A DNA stretch of 64,000 bases, from assembly GCF_000227135.1 (NCBI RefSeq), contig NC_018252.1, positions 372,803-436,802 of the forward strand, in the 5' to 3' direction. This document shows positions 18,703 through 29,225 of this stretch, in pieces. The notes under the pieces are model-generated. The model did not search any database and was not told where the DNA came from. It was given only the letters and a program-made list of their open reading frames with translations. Made by a program: the position numbers and the translations under genes. This DNA is from Leishmania donovani. Its lineage: Eukaryota > Euglenozoa > Kinetoplastea > Trypanosomatida > Trypanosomatidae. Position 1 is the stretch's first letter; each line of letters begins with the position of its first letter.

Positions 18703-19987
18703 GAGAGGATTGACCAGGAGGAAGTCTGCTGAGCGAGCATATAAACTGTGAGCTCGCAAGATCCCTCTCTGCTCACTCCATCTTTCATCGGTGTCCAAAG
18801 GTCTCCTGCCCTCCCTCCCTCCCCACCTTACGCCTCACCGCCTTCTCTGTGCTCCGCGGCTGTGATGGCGGTTAGGGCTGCTGCAGCTGCTACGCTGTGC
18901 TTCTGTGTCTTCCTCTCCCTCTTGTTCGCCGCGTTGCTTGTGCTTTATCTATTTTTTTTTAGTATTATTAGTGTCGCTTCTCGTCTCTTCCACCACCGCC
19001 ACCCACCCGTCCACCCTCCCACTCGCCTTAAACAGCTATCATCATGACGACCAATCCGTCGCCCTCAAAACGAAATAGCCATCGACTTTTGCCGCTCTCG
19101 TTGCCCTCCCCCTTACCCTCCCTACTGTTCTTTTTTCATCGACGTGAAGTTGGATATGCACGCTGCTGCTGCTGCTGCTACCCTCACCACACCACCGCAC
19201 GCCCTCCTCGTTTTTGCTTGTCCCTCGCCCACTCGCTCTGTGTCTGTGTCTGTGTCTGTGTCTGTGTGTGCGTGTGTGTGTGTGTCTTCTTACTCTTCGC
19301 CCTCTGCATCGGTGCTCTCACCCACCCACCCCCGCACGACCGCGCTCTCTGTCGGTCACGCCCCACCTTTCTGCTCTTTGTTGGTGTCTCAGTGCTTCCT
19401 TTTGCCTGTTCATGCTCACCCCCATCACGAGATTTACGCACACGCATACACGCACACATGCACCTGCAATTCGCGGAGGGCGCACAACTGTAGGGGAACG
19501 GAGACCATGCACTTTCTCGAAGAATGCATGGAGAGCGGGTCGGGGTTGGGGTCTCACGCCTCGAGGCACACGCTCTCCTTCCCCCCTCCACGTCCCCCCC
19601 CCTCTCATCCCGAATGCGCCCCTCTCTGTCTCTCTCTCGCTGACGCGTGTACAACGTGATGCACTCGCCCAAAACAGAGCAAGCACACCACTATAGAGCA
19701 GGTCACTTACGCGTTCGAAACAGCACGCACATACATACATACAGGCCGCACATACGGGTGCTAACTCTTCCAACTGGTGCATGTGTATCGCTGCTGGTGC
19801 CTCCTTGGGCATCCTCCTCCCCGCTACATTGCGCTTTCTTGTTGTTGTAGACTCCACCTTTTGCGTAGAATCACGCGTAGAACTGCCCACCTCCCTTCCA
19901 CTTTCCCTGCATCGCCCTCTGCGCATACACGCGCACACTCGTACGTGTCGCGAGAGGGTGTGAAGAAATCCACACCGAAAAGAGGTT
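18703..19987 (+). other. Intergenic region with hexanucleotide repeat
   Basis: This is spacer between two hypothetical genes. It has pyrimidine-rich blocks (18800-18850, 18980-19030, 19095-19140), a (TCTGTG)n/(GT)n repeat at 19236-19286, and further C/T tracts at 19575-19640. An AG soon before the next start (for example 19980-19981) could be the splice acceptor. No gene seen. Confidence 0.5.
19236..19286. repeat. (TCTGTG)n grading into (GT)n
   Basis: About four to five copies of a TCTGTG hexamer followed by GT dinucleotides, with one interruption. Confidence 0.85.
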
Positions 19988-22891
19988 ATGCCGCATGTGT
20001 TGTCGGCGAGTCGCACCGGCAGAGGCCCATCGTCCGCCAGCTCCTCCTCCACAGACCCTCCGGAGGGCACCTCCACGGAGCTGTACCTCCCGGTGGGGCG
20101 GCAATCAGCTGCCGCCGACGCTGCGACTGCGATGCCACGCGCGGCGGAGAGTCACGAGCTGCACCACGGCCGAGCACACTCCTACGCCTCGGAGCCAGAT
20201 GAGCACGAGGGCGCGGACGCTCTCATGCCCGCGCCGACACACGTGCAAAACCAAGCGGCATCCCCTCCTTCCCTGAGGCGTCGTGAGCAGCAGCATGCGG
20301 TACTCTTCCCTTCCCGTCCGTCGAGCCCTGGGAGCAGCGCCGGCACTGGGGCTGGGCAGACCACACCTCCCGCAGTGCCGTTTTCCTCATACCACGAAGC
20401 GTCACCCCCAACTTTGGTGCCTACCTCCAATCAGAGCCTGGAAGCAGCAAGCTCGTCAGCCTTTTCTCACGCTGTGCGGACCCACGCCGCCCCCTCTTCT
20501 CATTCACACGCACCGCGCACGGGTATCGTCGACAGCAGCGGCTACCGCTACTCGACTCGAACAAAGGTGCCACAGCTGTTGCCACCATCGCCACCTGCAC
20601 CGCCTCAGCAACCCCTGCAGCGGCGCTCGCCTTACGTGAACCACCAACGCACTTCCAACGTCACGGAGGCGGCGCCCACCACCACGACAGCGATGCCGCT
20701 GCTGCCAGCGCCGCTGGACACCGCCTCTGCCTCTTCATCTACGTCCCAGCAGGCTGCAACCCGCGCAACAGCAGCCGGTCCGGCTGCTGATGTCCCCACA
20801 GCCTCGCACACCTCCAGCACTGCCCACTGGCAGCTGACCTCTCCAGAAAGTCACAGGCATCGCAGCGATGTTCACTTGGTTCAGCGCGGTGCCGTCTTCG
20901 AGTACGCCTCCGAGGCGGTCACTACCCTCGAGCAGCAGTACGGCGATGCCCTACAGCGCCTCAACACAATGCACCGCCTCTACGATCGGCTGGACGCACA
21001 CAACCGCACCCTCGCGTCCGAGTTGAAGCGGGTGCGGCAGGTGAGTGACACCCTGCACAACGGTGTTGCGTTTCACCTGTACAACAGCGTGCGGCAAGTG
21101 AAGCACGAAATGAAGCTGCTGAAGCAGTACGTTGAGCTTCTGAGCTCCAGCTTTAGCAATCAGCTGCATGTGCTGCAGCAAGCTGTCGTTGAAGAGCTGC
21201 CGCACTTGCTTGGGCGGCACGACCCGTACACGTCGCTGCTGCCGCACGGCGCGGAGGGGCGGCTCCAACCGATTGAAACGCGAGTATCGATCGGCGCACC
21301 CAGCGGTAGGGCATGCTCGCTGGAACGTGTCCCCAAAGCGCCCTCCCCAGTGCTCGGCCGACACGTCACCGGGGCTGGTGGCGACGTGGGCGCGGGCACG
21401 CAGTTCTACAGTCAAGATTACTGGTGGAACGTCATGTCACCGCATCCGATACGGTCGCCGTCCAGTGCACACACTCAGACAGCACCGGCAGAGATGGAGG
21501 CTGGCGGCTGGGCTGGCGTCGTAAATGGCCGCGATAGAGGTACCACCGAGAGTGAGCGAGATCTTTCGCCACCAGGCCAGCTGCCTCTCAGCATTGAAGA
21601 CAGCATAGAGAACAATCGCTTGATCCAACCGTCAGGAGAGGCACTGGTGTCGCGCCGCGCCTACCGGGAGGTGCAGGAGGCCCTTGCAGATGCCCAGCGG
21701 CGCGTCGTCGAGCTGGAGCAGACGTCCTCGAATCAGCAAGCGGACTACGAGAACCGCGTTGCGCAGCTGAAGGCTGCCCATCGAGCCAAGGTTGCGACGC
21801 TGAAGGAGGAACTCGCGCTGCAGCGTCGGCGAGCAGAACTGGCGCAGGATGGTGAACCGCAGCAAACCGCACTCTCGACGGGGCTGCCGGGCCAAGCAGC
21901 CGGTCTCATGTCGCCTTTGGATGTCAATCAGCTGGTGCAGCTGCTTCTTGAGCATCAGTATCAGCAGCCCACAGCGAAGCAGCGCCCCGGTGCCCCTTCG
22001 AAGACGTCTAGTCCTGCCTCGACGGTGCAGCCAACACGGCAAGCGCGCCACAAAGCCGTCCGATCGCCTCTGCGAAAGTGGGAGGATGGTGATGAGATTA
22101 CAGGGCAGAAGGACAGCCAGCACGACAGCGAAGACACGTCCGCCACCACCGACTCCGACCGCGACTGTCGCCGCCGCGCTGCGCACCCGTGTGCCACTGA
22201 GTCTGCCTCCGCCTCGAACACAGACGACGGCAACGGTGATGTACGCCCCTCCTTTGATCGCAGAAAGCGGCGTGTGCTGCAGGCGATTGCGAGCAAAGGC
22301 AGTGGCCGCCACCGCACAGGCGCTGATGGTGATCTTCACATTCCAGACCGCTACTCGCCGACCGCAGCAGCCCGTCGCGTCGAGCGCGCTCGTGAGGTGC
22401 TTGGCTGCGATGCGCGTGACGGCGAGAGGCGGCAGCAGAGCCAGCGAGCTCATAGTAGCAGCAGCAGCGGAAACCGCCGCCAAAGAGAGAAGGTGGCGGC
22501 AACAGAGGCAGCCGGCGCCACCGCCACCGTGCGGCGCTCGCTCGGGTATGAGCGGTGGATGGATCACTCGCGTGCTGCTTCGAGAAATGCGGAAGGGTGC
22601 GCCTCCCATACTGGCCGCTCCGCAGCGCGTATGCGACCTCGCACGGTCAGCGGCGCGGACGCTCCCAGTGTGCCGACGCGCAGCTCCAGCCGCCGTTGGC
22701 AAAGCGCCGGTGGCGCTGCCCGAGACGCGCGACATGACGCGGGAGCCGTCGGCGTGCAAGGCGGCTCACGGTGCGCGGCGCCGGCGCCTAAGCGCGTGCG
22801 GCCCGTGCAAAGCCAGCCCGACGCCAAGGTCGATCGGGTGGCGCAGGGTATTTGGGCGCAGGAGCTGCTCAAGGAGCGCAGCTGCCTATAG
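19988..22891 (+). CDS. Hypothetical coiled-coil protein, 967 residues
   Basis: I do not recognise the family. The first ~300 residues are Ser/Pro/Ala/His-rich and probably disordered. Residues about 311-408 form a strong helical/coiled-coil segment (TTLEQQYGDALQRLNTMHRL, then ELKRVRQVSDTL and VRQVKHEMKLLKQYVELLSS). A second coiled coil lies at about 558-621 (YREVQEALADAQRRVVELEQ and KVATLKEELALQRRRAELAQ). The C-terminal third is basic and Ser/Arg-rich, closing with DRVAQGIWAQELLKERSCL, whose helix may be a conserved end motif. There are no membrane segments or catalytic motifs. Architecture of two separated coiled coils in disordered flanks is typical of cytoskeletal or basal-body proteins, but location is not shown by the sequence. 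The start is the first ATG of the long frame. Confidence 0.78.
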   Translation: MPHVLSASRTGRGPSSASSSSTDPPEGTSTELYLPVGRQSAAADAATAMPRAAESHELHHGRAHSYASEPDEHEGADALMPAPTHVQNQAASPPSLRRREQQHAVLFPSRPSSPGSSAGTGAGQTTPPAVPFSSYHEASPPTLVPTSNQSLEAASSSAFSHAVRTHAAPSSHSHAPRTGIVDSSGYRYSTRTKVPQLLPPSPPAPPQQPLQRRSPYVNHQRTSNVTEAAPTTTTAMPLLPAPLDTASASSSTSQQAATRATAAGPAADVPTASHTSSTAHWQLTSPESHRHRSDVHLVQRGAVFEYASEAVTTLEQQYGDALQRLNTMHRLYDRLDAHNRTLASELKRVRQVSDTLHNGVAFHLYNSVRQVKHEMKLLKQYVELLSSSFSNQLHVLQQAVVEELPHLLGRHDPYTSLLPHGAEGRLQPIETRVSIGAPSGRACSLERVPKAPSPVLGRHVTGAGGDVGAGTQFYSQDYWWNVMSPHPIRSPSSAHTQTAPAEMEAGGWAGVVNGRDRGTTESERDLSPPGQLPLSIEDSIENNRLIQPSGEALVSRRAYREVQEALADAQRRVVELEQTSSNQQADYENRVAQLKAAHRAKVATLKEELALQRRRAELAQDGEPQQTALSTGLPGQAAGLMSPLDVNQLVQLLLEHQYQQPTAKQRPGAPSKTSSPASTVQPTRQARHKAVRSPLRKWEDGDEITGQKDSQHDSEDTSATTDSDRDCRRRAAHPCATESASASNTDDGNGDVRPSFDRRKRRVLQAIASKGSGRHRTGADGDLHIPDRYSPTAAARRVERAREVLGCDARDGERRQQSQRAHSSSSSGNRRQREKVAATEAAGATATVRRSLGYERWMDHSRAASRNAEGCASHTGRSAARMRPRTVSGADAPSVPTRSSSRRWQSAGGAARDARHDAGAVGVQGGSRCAAPAPKRVRPVQSQPDAKVDRVAQGIWAQELLKERSCL

Positions 22892-23871
22892 CCAACTACA
22901 AGGACAGAGATTGGAAACGGTGGATGCCATACCAGGCTGTGATGCGATGCACGGCAACAGTCCAAGGGTACACATCGCCCCATCCCCACCACCACCACCA
23001 CCCGCTTCCTCGGCCATTGGTGTATCGTTCATCTGTTGCCCTCCCTCCATCCCCTCTGCGCACGTGTGTGGGGGAGAGAGGAATAGAGGAGCAACAGATG
23101 CACGCTGATGCGGGTATCACTTGTTTTCCGTTGTCCGCTGTGTTTGTTTGCCTGGTGTTGTTGTCTGCTGAGCGGTTTCCTCGTGCACCACAACTGTCAT
23201 GATATCACTGTGTACGCGGAAAAAGAGAAACGGCTAAGGGGGGAGAACGAGCTCAACAGCGAGACAGCGCGTCCACCTCGCATGCCGCCCTTCTCTCTCC
23301 GTCAGTCCATTCGCCTACAGAACGCGACACTCGCAACTGCGGCGACTCACGAGGGGAGAGACGCACGTGAGACAAAACGAAAAGCGGGGCGAACTGCTCA
23401 CACCTCTCGTCCTCTGACCTCCTCATTCGGCGCACACGGCTGCAGATCAACGCACGTGAGCACAAATGTACGCATCCGCTGGTGCGGGTGCGAGGTGGCT
23501 GCTGCGATGTGCGGTGGAAGGAGGAACGCTCCGCGGAAGCACGTGCATCGGGGTCAGCATTGCTTCGGGCGGAGGATGAGGAGGACCACGCTCCCTCCCT
23601 CCCTCCTCATTCAACCCCAAACCGCACACTACTCTGCTGGATAGACATGTCTTACTCTTTCACCTTTGTTCATCTGCATGCTGCACCTACTCCCACCCCG
23701 CCTTGCCTACTCGCGCACAGGAGCACAGGCTGCGATCCGAAGGAAAGCGCCGGCTTACAATACCGATCGACCTCCGACCACCGCTGTTCGGTGTGCCTAC
23801 AGAGCCAGTGGGAGAGGGCGGCCACGTGGTGGGTACACACACACACACTTCCACACACACACGCAGTCATA
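22892..23871 (+). promoter_or_regulatory. Intergenic region and 5' leader of frataxin gene
   Basis: This is 3' flank of the coiled-coil gene, then a pyrimidine-rich tract at 23651-23715 ending in CACAG. The AG at 23719-23720 is a good trans-splice acceptor candidate. No ATG lies between it and the frataxin start at 23872, supporting that start. No additional gene seen. Confidence 0.55.
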
Positions 23872-24441
23872 ATGAACTGCGCAAGACTGCATCAGCGCAT
23901 TCCGCTGCGCGCAATGGCGTTGACGACCACCAGCTACCCCGCACTCGCCCCTTCGCACTCGTTCGCGAACGCTAGCACGAGTGTCATGACAGCAAGCGCG
24001 ATGGCCGTTGCGCATCGCGCAGCAGCCACCACCGGGGCCAGCGACGCGACCACTACCGCGCAGGTTGTCCACTACTCCAAGCTTGGCATGGATGGCTTCA
24101 CGGACATCAAGTTCAATACGGCCGCCGACGAGCTGCTTGAGCTCGTTGAGACGAAGGTGGATGCTCTCGACAGCGCGGCGGTGGAGGATGTCAGCTGTAA
24201 TGGCGGCGTTCTGACCCTCGAAACGACGGAGAGGGGCACTTTCATCCTCAACAAGCAAGCTCCGAATGTGCAGCTGTGGCTCTCCTCTCCTATCTCCGGC
24301 CCTCACCACTACGACATGATCACCGTGACGCAGGACGGCCACGAAAAGGTCTCGTGGAAGTCGGACCATGACGGGCATGACTTGGTGAAGAAGCTGGAGA
24401 AGGAGTTGACGGAGGTGCTCGGCACTGCCTTCAAACTGTGA
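23872..24441 (+). CDS. FXN: Frataxin-like mitochondrial protein
   Basis: The product is 189 residues. Residues 1-60 are Ala/Ser/Thr-rich with Arg/His and no acidic residues up to the mature part, as expected for a mitochondrial presequence. The rest is a frataxin/CyaY domain. It has an acidic first helix (ADELLELVETKVDALDSAAV), then EDVSCNGGVLTLET, and the highly conserved sheet surface NKQAPNVQLWLSSPISGPHH, matching NKQTPNKQIWLSSPSSGP of animals. The domain closes with VSWKSDHDGHDLVKKLEKEL. Frataxin regulates Fe-S cluster assembly on the Nfs1-Isd11-IscU complex in the mitochondrial matrix and binds iron through its acidic ridge, which is present here. The loop between the YD and the next conserved Trp is about eight residues longer than in human frataxin. 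The start is the first ATG after the predicted splice acceptor; upstream in-frame codons are repeat-like. Confidence 0.94.
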   Translation: MNCARLHQRIPLRAMALTTTSYPALAPSHSFANASTSVMTASAMAVAHRAAATTGASDATTTAQVVHYSKLGMDGFTDIKFNTAADELLELVETKVDALDSAAVEDVSCNGGVLTLETTERGTFILNKQAPNVQLWLSSPISGPHHYDMITVTQDGHEKVSWKSDHDGHDLVKKLEKELTEVLGTAFKL

Positions 24442-25887
24442 GGGAGGGCGAAAGAAGGGACTGAAAGAAGCACCGCAGATTAGCCGCAGAGACTAGGCAG
24501 GGCGTGCAAGTCGGGCGAGCACACGTCCCTCTTTCCTTCCTTACCATACGCTCTGCAGCGCACATCAGCCTTGCACACTCCTCCTACTCAGCCCCCTCCA
24601 TCCCTCACAGCCACCCTCCCTTTCTCTCTCCGCATCAATCTGATCATTTTTAGCAGCTCCGCAGCTCTTCTTCTCTGTGCATGGTGTTTCGCTTCCAGGT
24701 TGCCTTGGTTGGCTTATCACGTTTTACTTGGTTGACAAGGTCTCCGGCCTGCTCCTCCGTAAGCCACATCGCTGCCGCCACCGCGGCCGTCTCGCACCCC
24801 GGCCCTTCCTTCTTGTACACATCACGTACGTTGGTGTTTTGGCCGCAGTCACCGTCGTTGGTATGTGCCGTCGCTTCCTCTCTCCGCTGACCCCTCCTCA
24901 AGCGGATGGTGCCAAAGCCGCGTGTTAGCTGGCGTCCTGCCTGCTGCCGGTCACGATAAGCGTGTGTGCGTACGCGCAGGCTAGACGAGGGAAACGAAGA
25001 GATATAAAAGATGGGGATAGAGGAGATGTGACGCGCTCCCCTCTCAGGCCAGCACTCAACTCCTTCCCACTCACCACCCAAGCTGTCGGCCATCTCTTTG
25101 CCTGCCTATCTCACTACAGGTTCAGACGGCGGTGGTGTCACTGCCGTTTTTTTTTCTTGTGCGACGATGATGGTGTCTTGCGTGGTCTCAGGGCGCGGCT
25201 GTCGCTCCCTCTCTGTGCCTGTGTGTGTATGTGTGTGTGTTGGTCACGCATATGTGTGGGATTGCGTGAGTGAGTGGAAGAGCGGGTGCCTGTGATTTGG
25301 TGGTGGGCGGTGCTCACTGTTGCCTTCTCCTTGTCGCCCCTTTCTTCCCTCTCCTTCTCTGTCTCCAAGGAAGCAAACAAGCTGAAGGCTGGATGTGTTG
25401 GAATCACCACTCCTAAGCGGGTGCCTCGTCCCAGCCACTTTGGTCCGTATATCTGTATTTTGCTACCTTGTTGTAGTCCTCGGCCCGCCTTCACGACTGC
25501 GCACCTCGCTCCTGCCTTTGCCGCTCTACCCTTTCCCTGCGAAGGAGCTGTCCTCGTACGCCAACTTGGCGACTGTCCCCACACACCACCCCACCCCTCC
25601 TCGATCCCTCTCGCTCGCTCTAAATCACGCACCGGCGCACACGTCTGCGTCTACGTCGTGGTGTATTGAAGGTGTACACCGTCAGCCCAACCCCCTCCCC
25701 TTACCGAACTCTTCACATCGGGTAGCACTGAATCACATATAGGCACACACTGTCCAGATACCGTATCCAGCTCATCATTGCAGCCACAGCCGCTCCTCCG
25801 CCCTCCCTCCCTGGGCATTCTCGTCCCCTTCCCTCCCTCCCTCTCTCTCTGATCCAAACTCACGTACGTCACCGGACCGGAGGAGCG
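24442..25887 (+). other. Intergenic region, no gene seen
   Basis: This contains frataxin 3' UTR, C/T-rich stretches (24525-24640, 25320-25370, 25800-25855) and a short GT run (25218-25240). The last pyrimidine tract and the AG dinucleotides at about 25880-25884 lead directly into the next start. Small ORFs on both strands around 24650-25090 are not convincing. Confidence 0.55.
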
Positions 25888-28725
25888 ATGTCCCTGTCTG
25901 CCGCATCGTCCATCGCCTTCCGCGAGGAGGCGCCCAACAAAAAGCATCGGGAGGACACGAGGATAACCGAGAGTGTCGCCACCATCTCCATACGGGNNNN
26001 NNNNNNNNNNNNNNNNNNNNNNNNNNNNNNNNNNNNNNNNNNNNNNNNNNNNNNNNNNNNNNNNNNNNNNNNNNNNNNNNNNNNNNNNNNNNNNNNNNNN
26101 NNNNNNNNNNNNNNNNNNNNNNNNNNNNNNNNNNNNNNNNNNNNNNNNNNNNNNNNNNNNNNNNNNNNNNNNNNNNNNNNNNNNNNNNNNNNNNNNNNNN
26201 NNNNNNNNNNNNNNNNNNNNNNNNNNNNNNNNNNNNNNNNNNNNNNNNNNNNNNNNNNNNNNNNNNNNNNNNNNNNNNNNNNNNNNNNNNNNNNNNNNNN
26301 NNNNNNNNNNNNNNNNNNNNNNNNNNNNNNNNNNNNNNNNNNNNNNNNNNNNNNNNNNNNNNNNNNNNNNNNNNNNNNNNNNNNNNNNNNNNNNNNNNNN
26401 NNNNNNNNNNNNNNNNNNNNNNNNNNNNNNNNNNNNNNNNNNNNNNNNNNNNNNNNNNNNNNNNNNNNNNNNNNNNNNNNNNNNNNNNNNNNNNNNNNNN
26501 NNNNNNNNNNNNNNNNNNNNNNNNNNNNNNNNNNNNNNNNNNNNNNNNNNNNNNNNNNNNNNNNNNNNNNNNNNNNNNNNNNNNNNNNNNNNNNNNNNNN
26601 NNNNNNNNNNNNNNNNNNNNNNNNNNNNNNNNNNNNNNNNNNNNNNNNNNNNNNNNNNNNNNNNNNNNNNNNNNNNNNNNNNNNNNNNNNNNNNNNNNNN
26701 NNNNNNNNNNNNNNNNNNNNNNNNNNNNNNNNNNNNNNNNNNNNNNNNNNNNNNNNNNNNNNNNNNNNNNNNNNNNNNNNNNNNNNNNNNNNNNNNNNNN
26801 NNNNNNNNNNNNNNNNNNNNNNNGCCACGGCGGGCATGAAGGTACACGAGAGTGTCACCTCCATCTCCATACGGGAGGAGTCAGCCGAGGAGCCTGAAGA
26901 GCTGCACTACGAAATGAGCATCAGCACCGCGCCCAACGCAAGCACGCACAAGGAAGACATCGAGTTCCAAGTGGTGGACGACATCGCATCGAAATCGGAG
27001 AGGAGTCTGCCGTACCAGGTCGAGGACAGCCGCACAAACCTTGACCGACTCACATCCACGCAACAGGAGGAAAGTGCCGCGGCACCGCGGCCGTCGCACC
27101 CGAGCGATGTGGCAGCAGCACCAACCAGTGATATCTACGCCCTCAACCCTCCGCCCTCTCGCCTGTCGCAGCGGGCCGCCAAGGCCGCGCAAACGCCTCG
27201 CTCGCAGACCAGCGCTCCTATCACGCCGAGAACCCGGTCGGCAACCAGCACTTACCGCCCACCGGCTCAGCAGCAGCAGGCCAAAGAAGAGAAGCAGGAC
27301 GCTGAGGTGCAGCCACTGGTCTCTGGTGGCGAGAGCGCACCTACGCCGGAGACCGCCGCCAATGACTTGTCCATGGCGGGCGCGGAGTCGACACCAGCTG
27401 GCGCCGCCCCGATGCCCACGCCCGGCGCTACAAGCGCAGGGATTCCTGACGTGGTCGTTACGGAGCACAAGCGGCATTTCTCAGGCGACAAGTGGGAGAG
27501 TGTGGTGGCATCCTCGCTCGATGTGGTGAAGCGGACCGTGTGCAACGAGACGGCGGACGCGATAGGGGTGGAGTCGCAGTATGTGCAGGTGCTAAATGTG
27601 GAGGCGACGACGACAGGCATGACTTGCTACATCAGTATTGGCCACGCCCCCAGCATGACGGCGAGCGAGGTCGATGAGAAGCTGAGCAACTACCCCTACG
27701 AGACAACAATAACGCTGCCGGACATCCTCACAGCCGGCGGCGAGCATCCGCAGTACGGCCTCGGCAGTGCCCTTGCCCCCTCGGAGGGCACGCAGGCGGC
27801 AGCGAGTGCGCATGAGCAGCAGGTGGGGGAAGAAGAGGAGGGGGAAGCCGAAGCTGAAGCGCCGGAGGAGCCTCCAAAGAAGGCGAAGAGAAAGACGAAA
27901 AGAGCACACAAGAAACTCGAAAACGGCTCAGCGGCCTCAGATGCCCAGAAGGCCACGGCTCGCCCCTCGGTCCGCGCACTCCACAAGAAGTTGGGGCTCA
28001 AGGCGCTTCCCGAACTGCTCGTCACTCCGCGGATCTACCATTACCGCTCGCCGCGTCCAGGCGCGGAGCATAGCATGGACAAGGGGAGCATTCTCTACTT
28101 GGAGGGTCCCAGGGAGGGTACTGGCGGGCTCAGCAGCCGCTACTCGACCTCCACTGCGACGCCGCACCGCGGCACTAACGGCGTGAATGGCATAAACGGC
28201 AGTCGTAGCCCATCCGCTCCGACTTACCGCAGCGGGTCCATCAGAAATTCGGTGCACATCCCACCACAGCGCGTGGAGCGCGGTGTCGTCTCCCTGGCAC
28301 TCCGTAAGCGCCAGATAATCCAGGCGGCGGCGCCGCCGTCGCCTCCACAGCAGCAGCAGCGCGCAACGGCAGCGCCCGCAGACGATGCCAGCGCGCACCG
28401 CTACATGAACGGAGTCGATCACACGGCTAACACGCACTCAGTCTCCCGCCGCTCCCGTTCCCGCTCCCCACAGCAGCTGGCGCTCGCCCCGGCGACGGAC
28501 TCGGCGTCCGATGCGGCTTCCGAAGAGGCGGCAGTGACGGCCGCTCCCATGGCCGCCAGCGGCTCAGCGGCCGATCAGGATGACTACATTCTCATGACTC
28601 AAGGTGTCGAGGAGGCGGCAGACGCGGAAGAGTTGCTGCAGAAGCAGAAGGCAGTGGCAGAGTACGACACTGCCGATGACGAGGACGATCCGGTTCCGGC
28701 CCCCGCGCCCAACCCGTTTGTGTAG
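25888..28725 (+). CDS. Repeat-containing hypothetical protein, interrupted by an assembly gap
   Basis: The open frame spans 945 codons, of which about 276 are unsequenced (25997-26823). Frame is kept across the gap as given. The sequence either side is the same unit: ITESVATISIR before and VHESVTSISIREE after, so the gap hides tandem repeats and the true length is unknown. After the gap come strand-like acidic motifs (EELHYEMSIST, KEDIEFQVVDD). Residues about 527-610 look like a folded domain: KRHFSGDKWESVVASSLDVV, then ETADAIGVESQYVQVLNVEA and CYISIGHAPSMTASEVDEKL. From memory this resembles a short kinetoplastid domain (F.G..W..V...DTA.alGV..) found repeated in large flagellar proteins. The rest is disordered, with a Lys-rich stretch at about 665-680 and an acidic C-terminal end. 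A cytoskeletal role is inference only. Confidence 0.72.
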   Translation: MSLSAASSIAFREEAPNKKHREDTRITESVATISIRXXXXXXXXXXXXXXXXXXXXXXXXXXXXXXXXXXXXXXXXXXXXXXXXXXXXXXXXXXXXXXXXXXXXXXXXXXXXXXXXXXXXXXXXXXXXXXXXXXXXXXXXXXXXXXXXXXXXXXXXXXXXXXXXXXXXXXXXXXXXXXXXXXXXXXXXXXXXXXXXXXXXXXXXXXXXXXXXXXXXXXXXXXXXXXXXXXXXXXXXXXXXXXXXXXXXXXXXXXXXXXXXXXXXXXXXXXXXXXXXXXXXXXXXXXXXXXXXXXXXXXXXXXXXXXXXXXXXATAGMKVHESVTSISIREESAEEPEELHYEMSISTAPNASTHKEDIEFQVVDDIASKSERSLPYQVEDSRTNLDRLTSTQQEESAAAPRPSHPSDVAAAPTSDIYALNPPPSRLSQRAAKAAQTPRSQTSAPITPRTRSATSTYRPPAQQQQAKEEKQDAEVQPLVSGGESAPTPETAANDLSMAGAESTPAGAAPMPTPGATSAGIPDVVVTEHKRHFSGDKWESVVASSLDVVKRTVCNETADAIGVESQYVQVLNVEATTTGMTCYISIGHAPSMTASEVDEKLSNYPYETTITLPDILTAGGEHPQYGLGSALAPSEGTQAAASAHEQQVGEEEEGEAEAEAPEEPPKKAKRKTKRAHKKLENGSAASDAQKATARPSVRALHKKLGLKALPELLVTPRIYHYRSPRPGAEHSMDKGSILYLEGPREGTGGLSSRYSTSTATPHRGTNGVNGINGSRSPSAPTYRSGSIRNSVHIPPQRVERGVVSLALRKRQIIQAAAPPSPPQQQQRATAAPADDASAHRYMNGVDHTANTHSVSRRSRSRSPQQLALAPATDSASDAASEEAAVTAAPMAASGSAADQDDYILMTQGVEEAADAEELLQKQKAVAEYDTADDEDDPVPAPAPNPFV
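25966..26876 (+). repeat. Tandem coding repeat split by the gap
   Basis: The bases just before the gap (cgagagtgtcgccaccatct then ccatacggg) recur just after it (cgagagtgtcacctccatct then ccatacggg) with two substitutions. The repeat encodes ESV(A/T)(T/S)ISIR. At least two copies are visible; the number inside the gap cannot be known from this sequence. Confidence 0.85.
25997..26823. other. Assembly gap (827 N)
   Basis: A run of 827 undetermined bases inside a coding frame, flanked on both sides by copies of one repeat, so it most likely marks a tandem array that could not be assembled. Confidence 0.98.
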
Positions 28726-29198
28726 GCCAATCGATCGACCAATACGAAAGGGAGAGTAAAGGCAGCCCCGACCTCCGAAGGAATACACTGTGCGTCTTTT
28801 CCCGCATGCCTTGATACACCACGTGGGATGGCGAGAGGGCGTTTACGGGCTCCTTCGTGCCTTTCCCACCCACCCACCCCTCCTCCTCCTCCCTCCCTCC
28901 CTTGGCGACAGGCATTTACTTCTCGACTTTTCTTTCTCAGAACAGATATGGATGCAGTGGCACACAAGCACATGCACAAACGCACGCACGCGCGCGCGCC
29001 TCCGTACGTCTTCCCGTTGCACCTCCGATAAACGCTGTGGGGCTTCTCGAAGGATCGAAAAAGTGAAAAAAGGCAAGCGATAAGGACTGCTGGCACACGC
29101 GCTTATCCGCAGAATGGAGGCCTGGAGAGGCGAATGGTCGGGCAAACTCATGAAGTTGAAGGGTGTCACCTCCCCGATGACGCCCTGTATATACGGGT

Positions 29199-29225
29199 GT
29201 ATATATATATATATATGTGTGTGTG
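29199..29225. repeat. (TA)n(TG)n microsatellite
   Basis: Eight or so TA units followed by TG units in the 3' flank of the repeat-containing gene. Confidence 0.85.

Noticed and set aside
21632..22759. 375-codon - strand ORF over the 967-residue gene
   Set aside because: It is antisense shadow of a coding frame, on the wrong strand for the polycistron.
25651..26870. ORFs on the - strand running through the large N gap
   Set aside because: They are open only because N codons are read as unknown residues.
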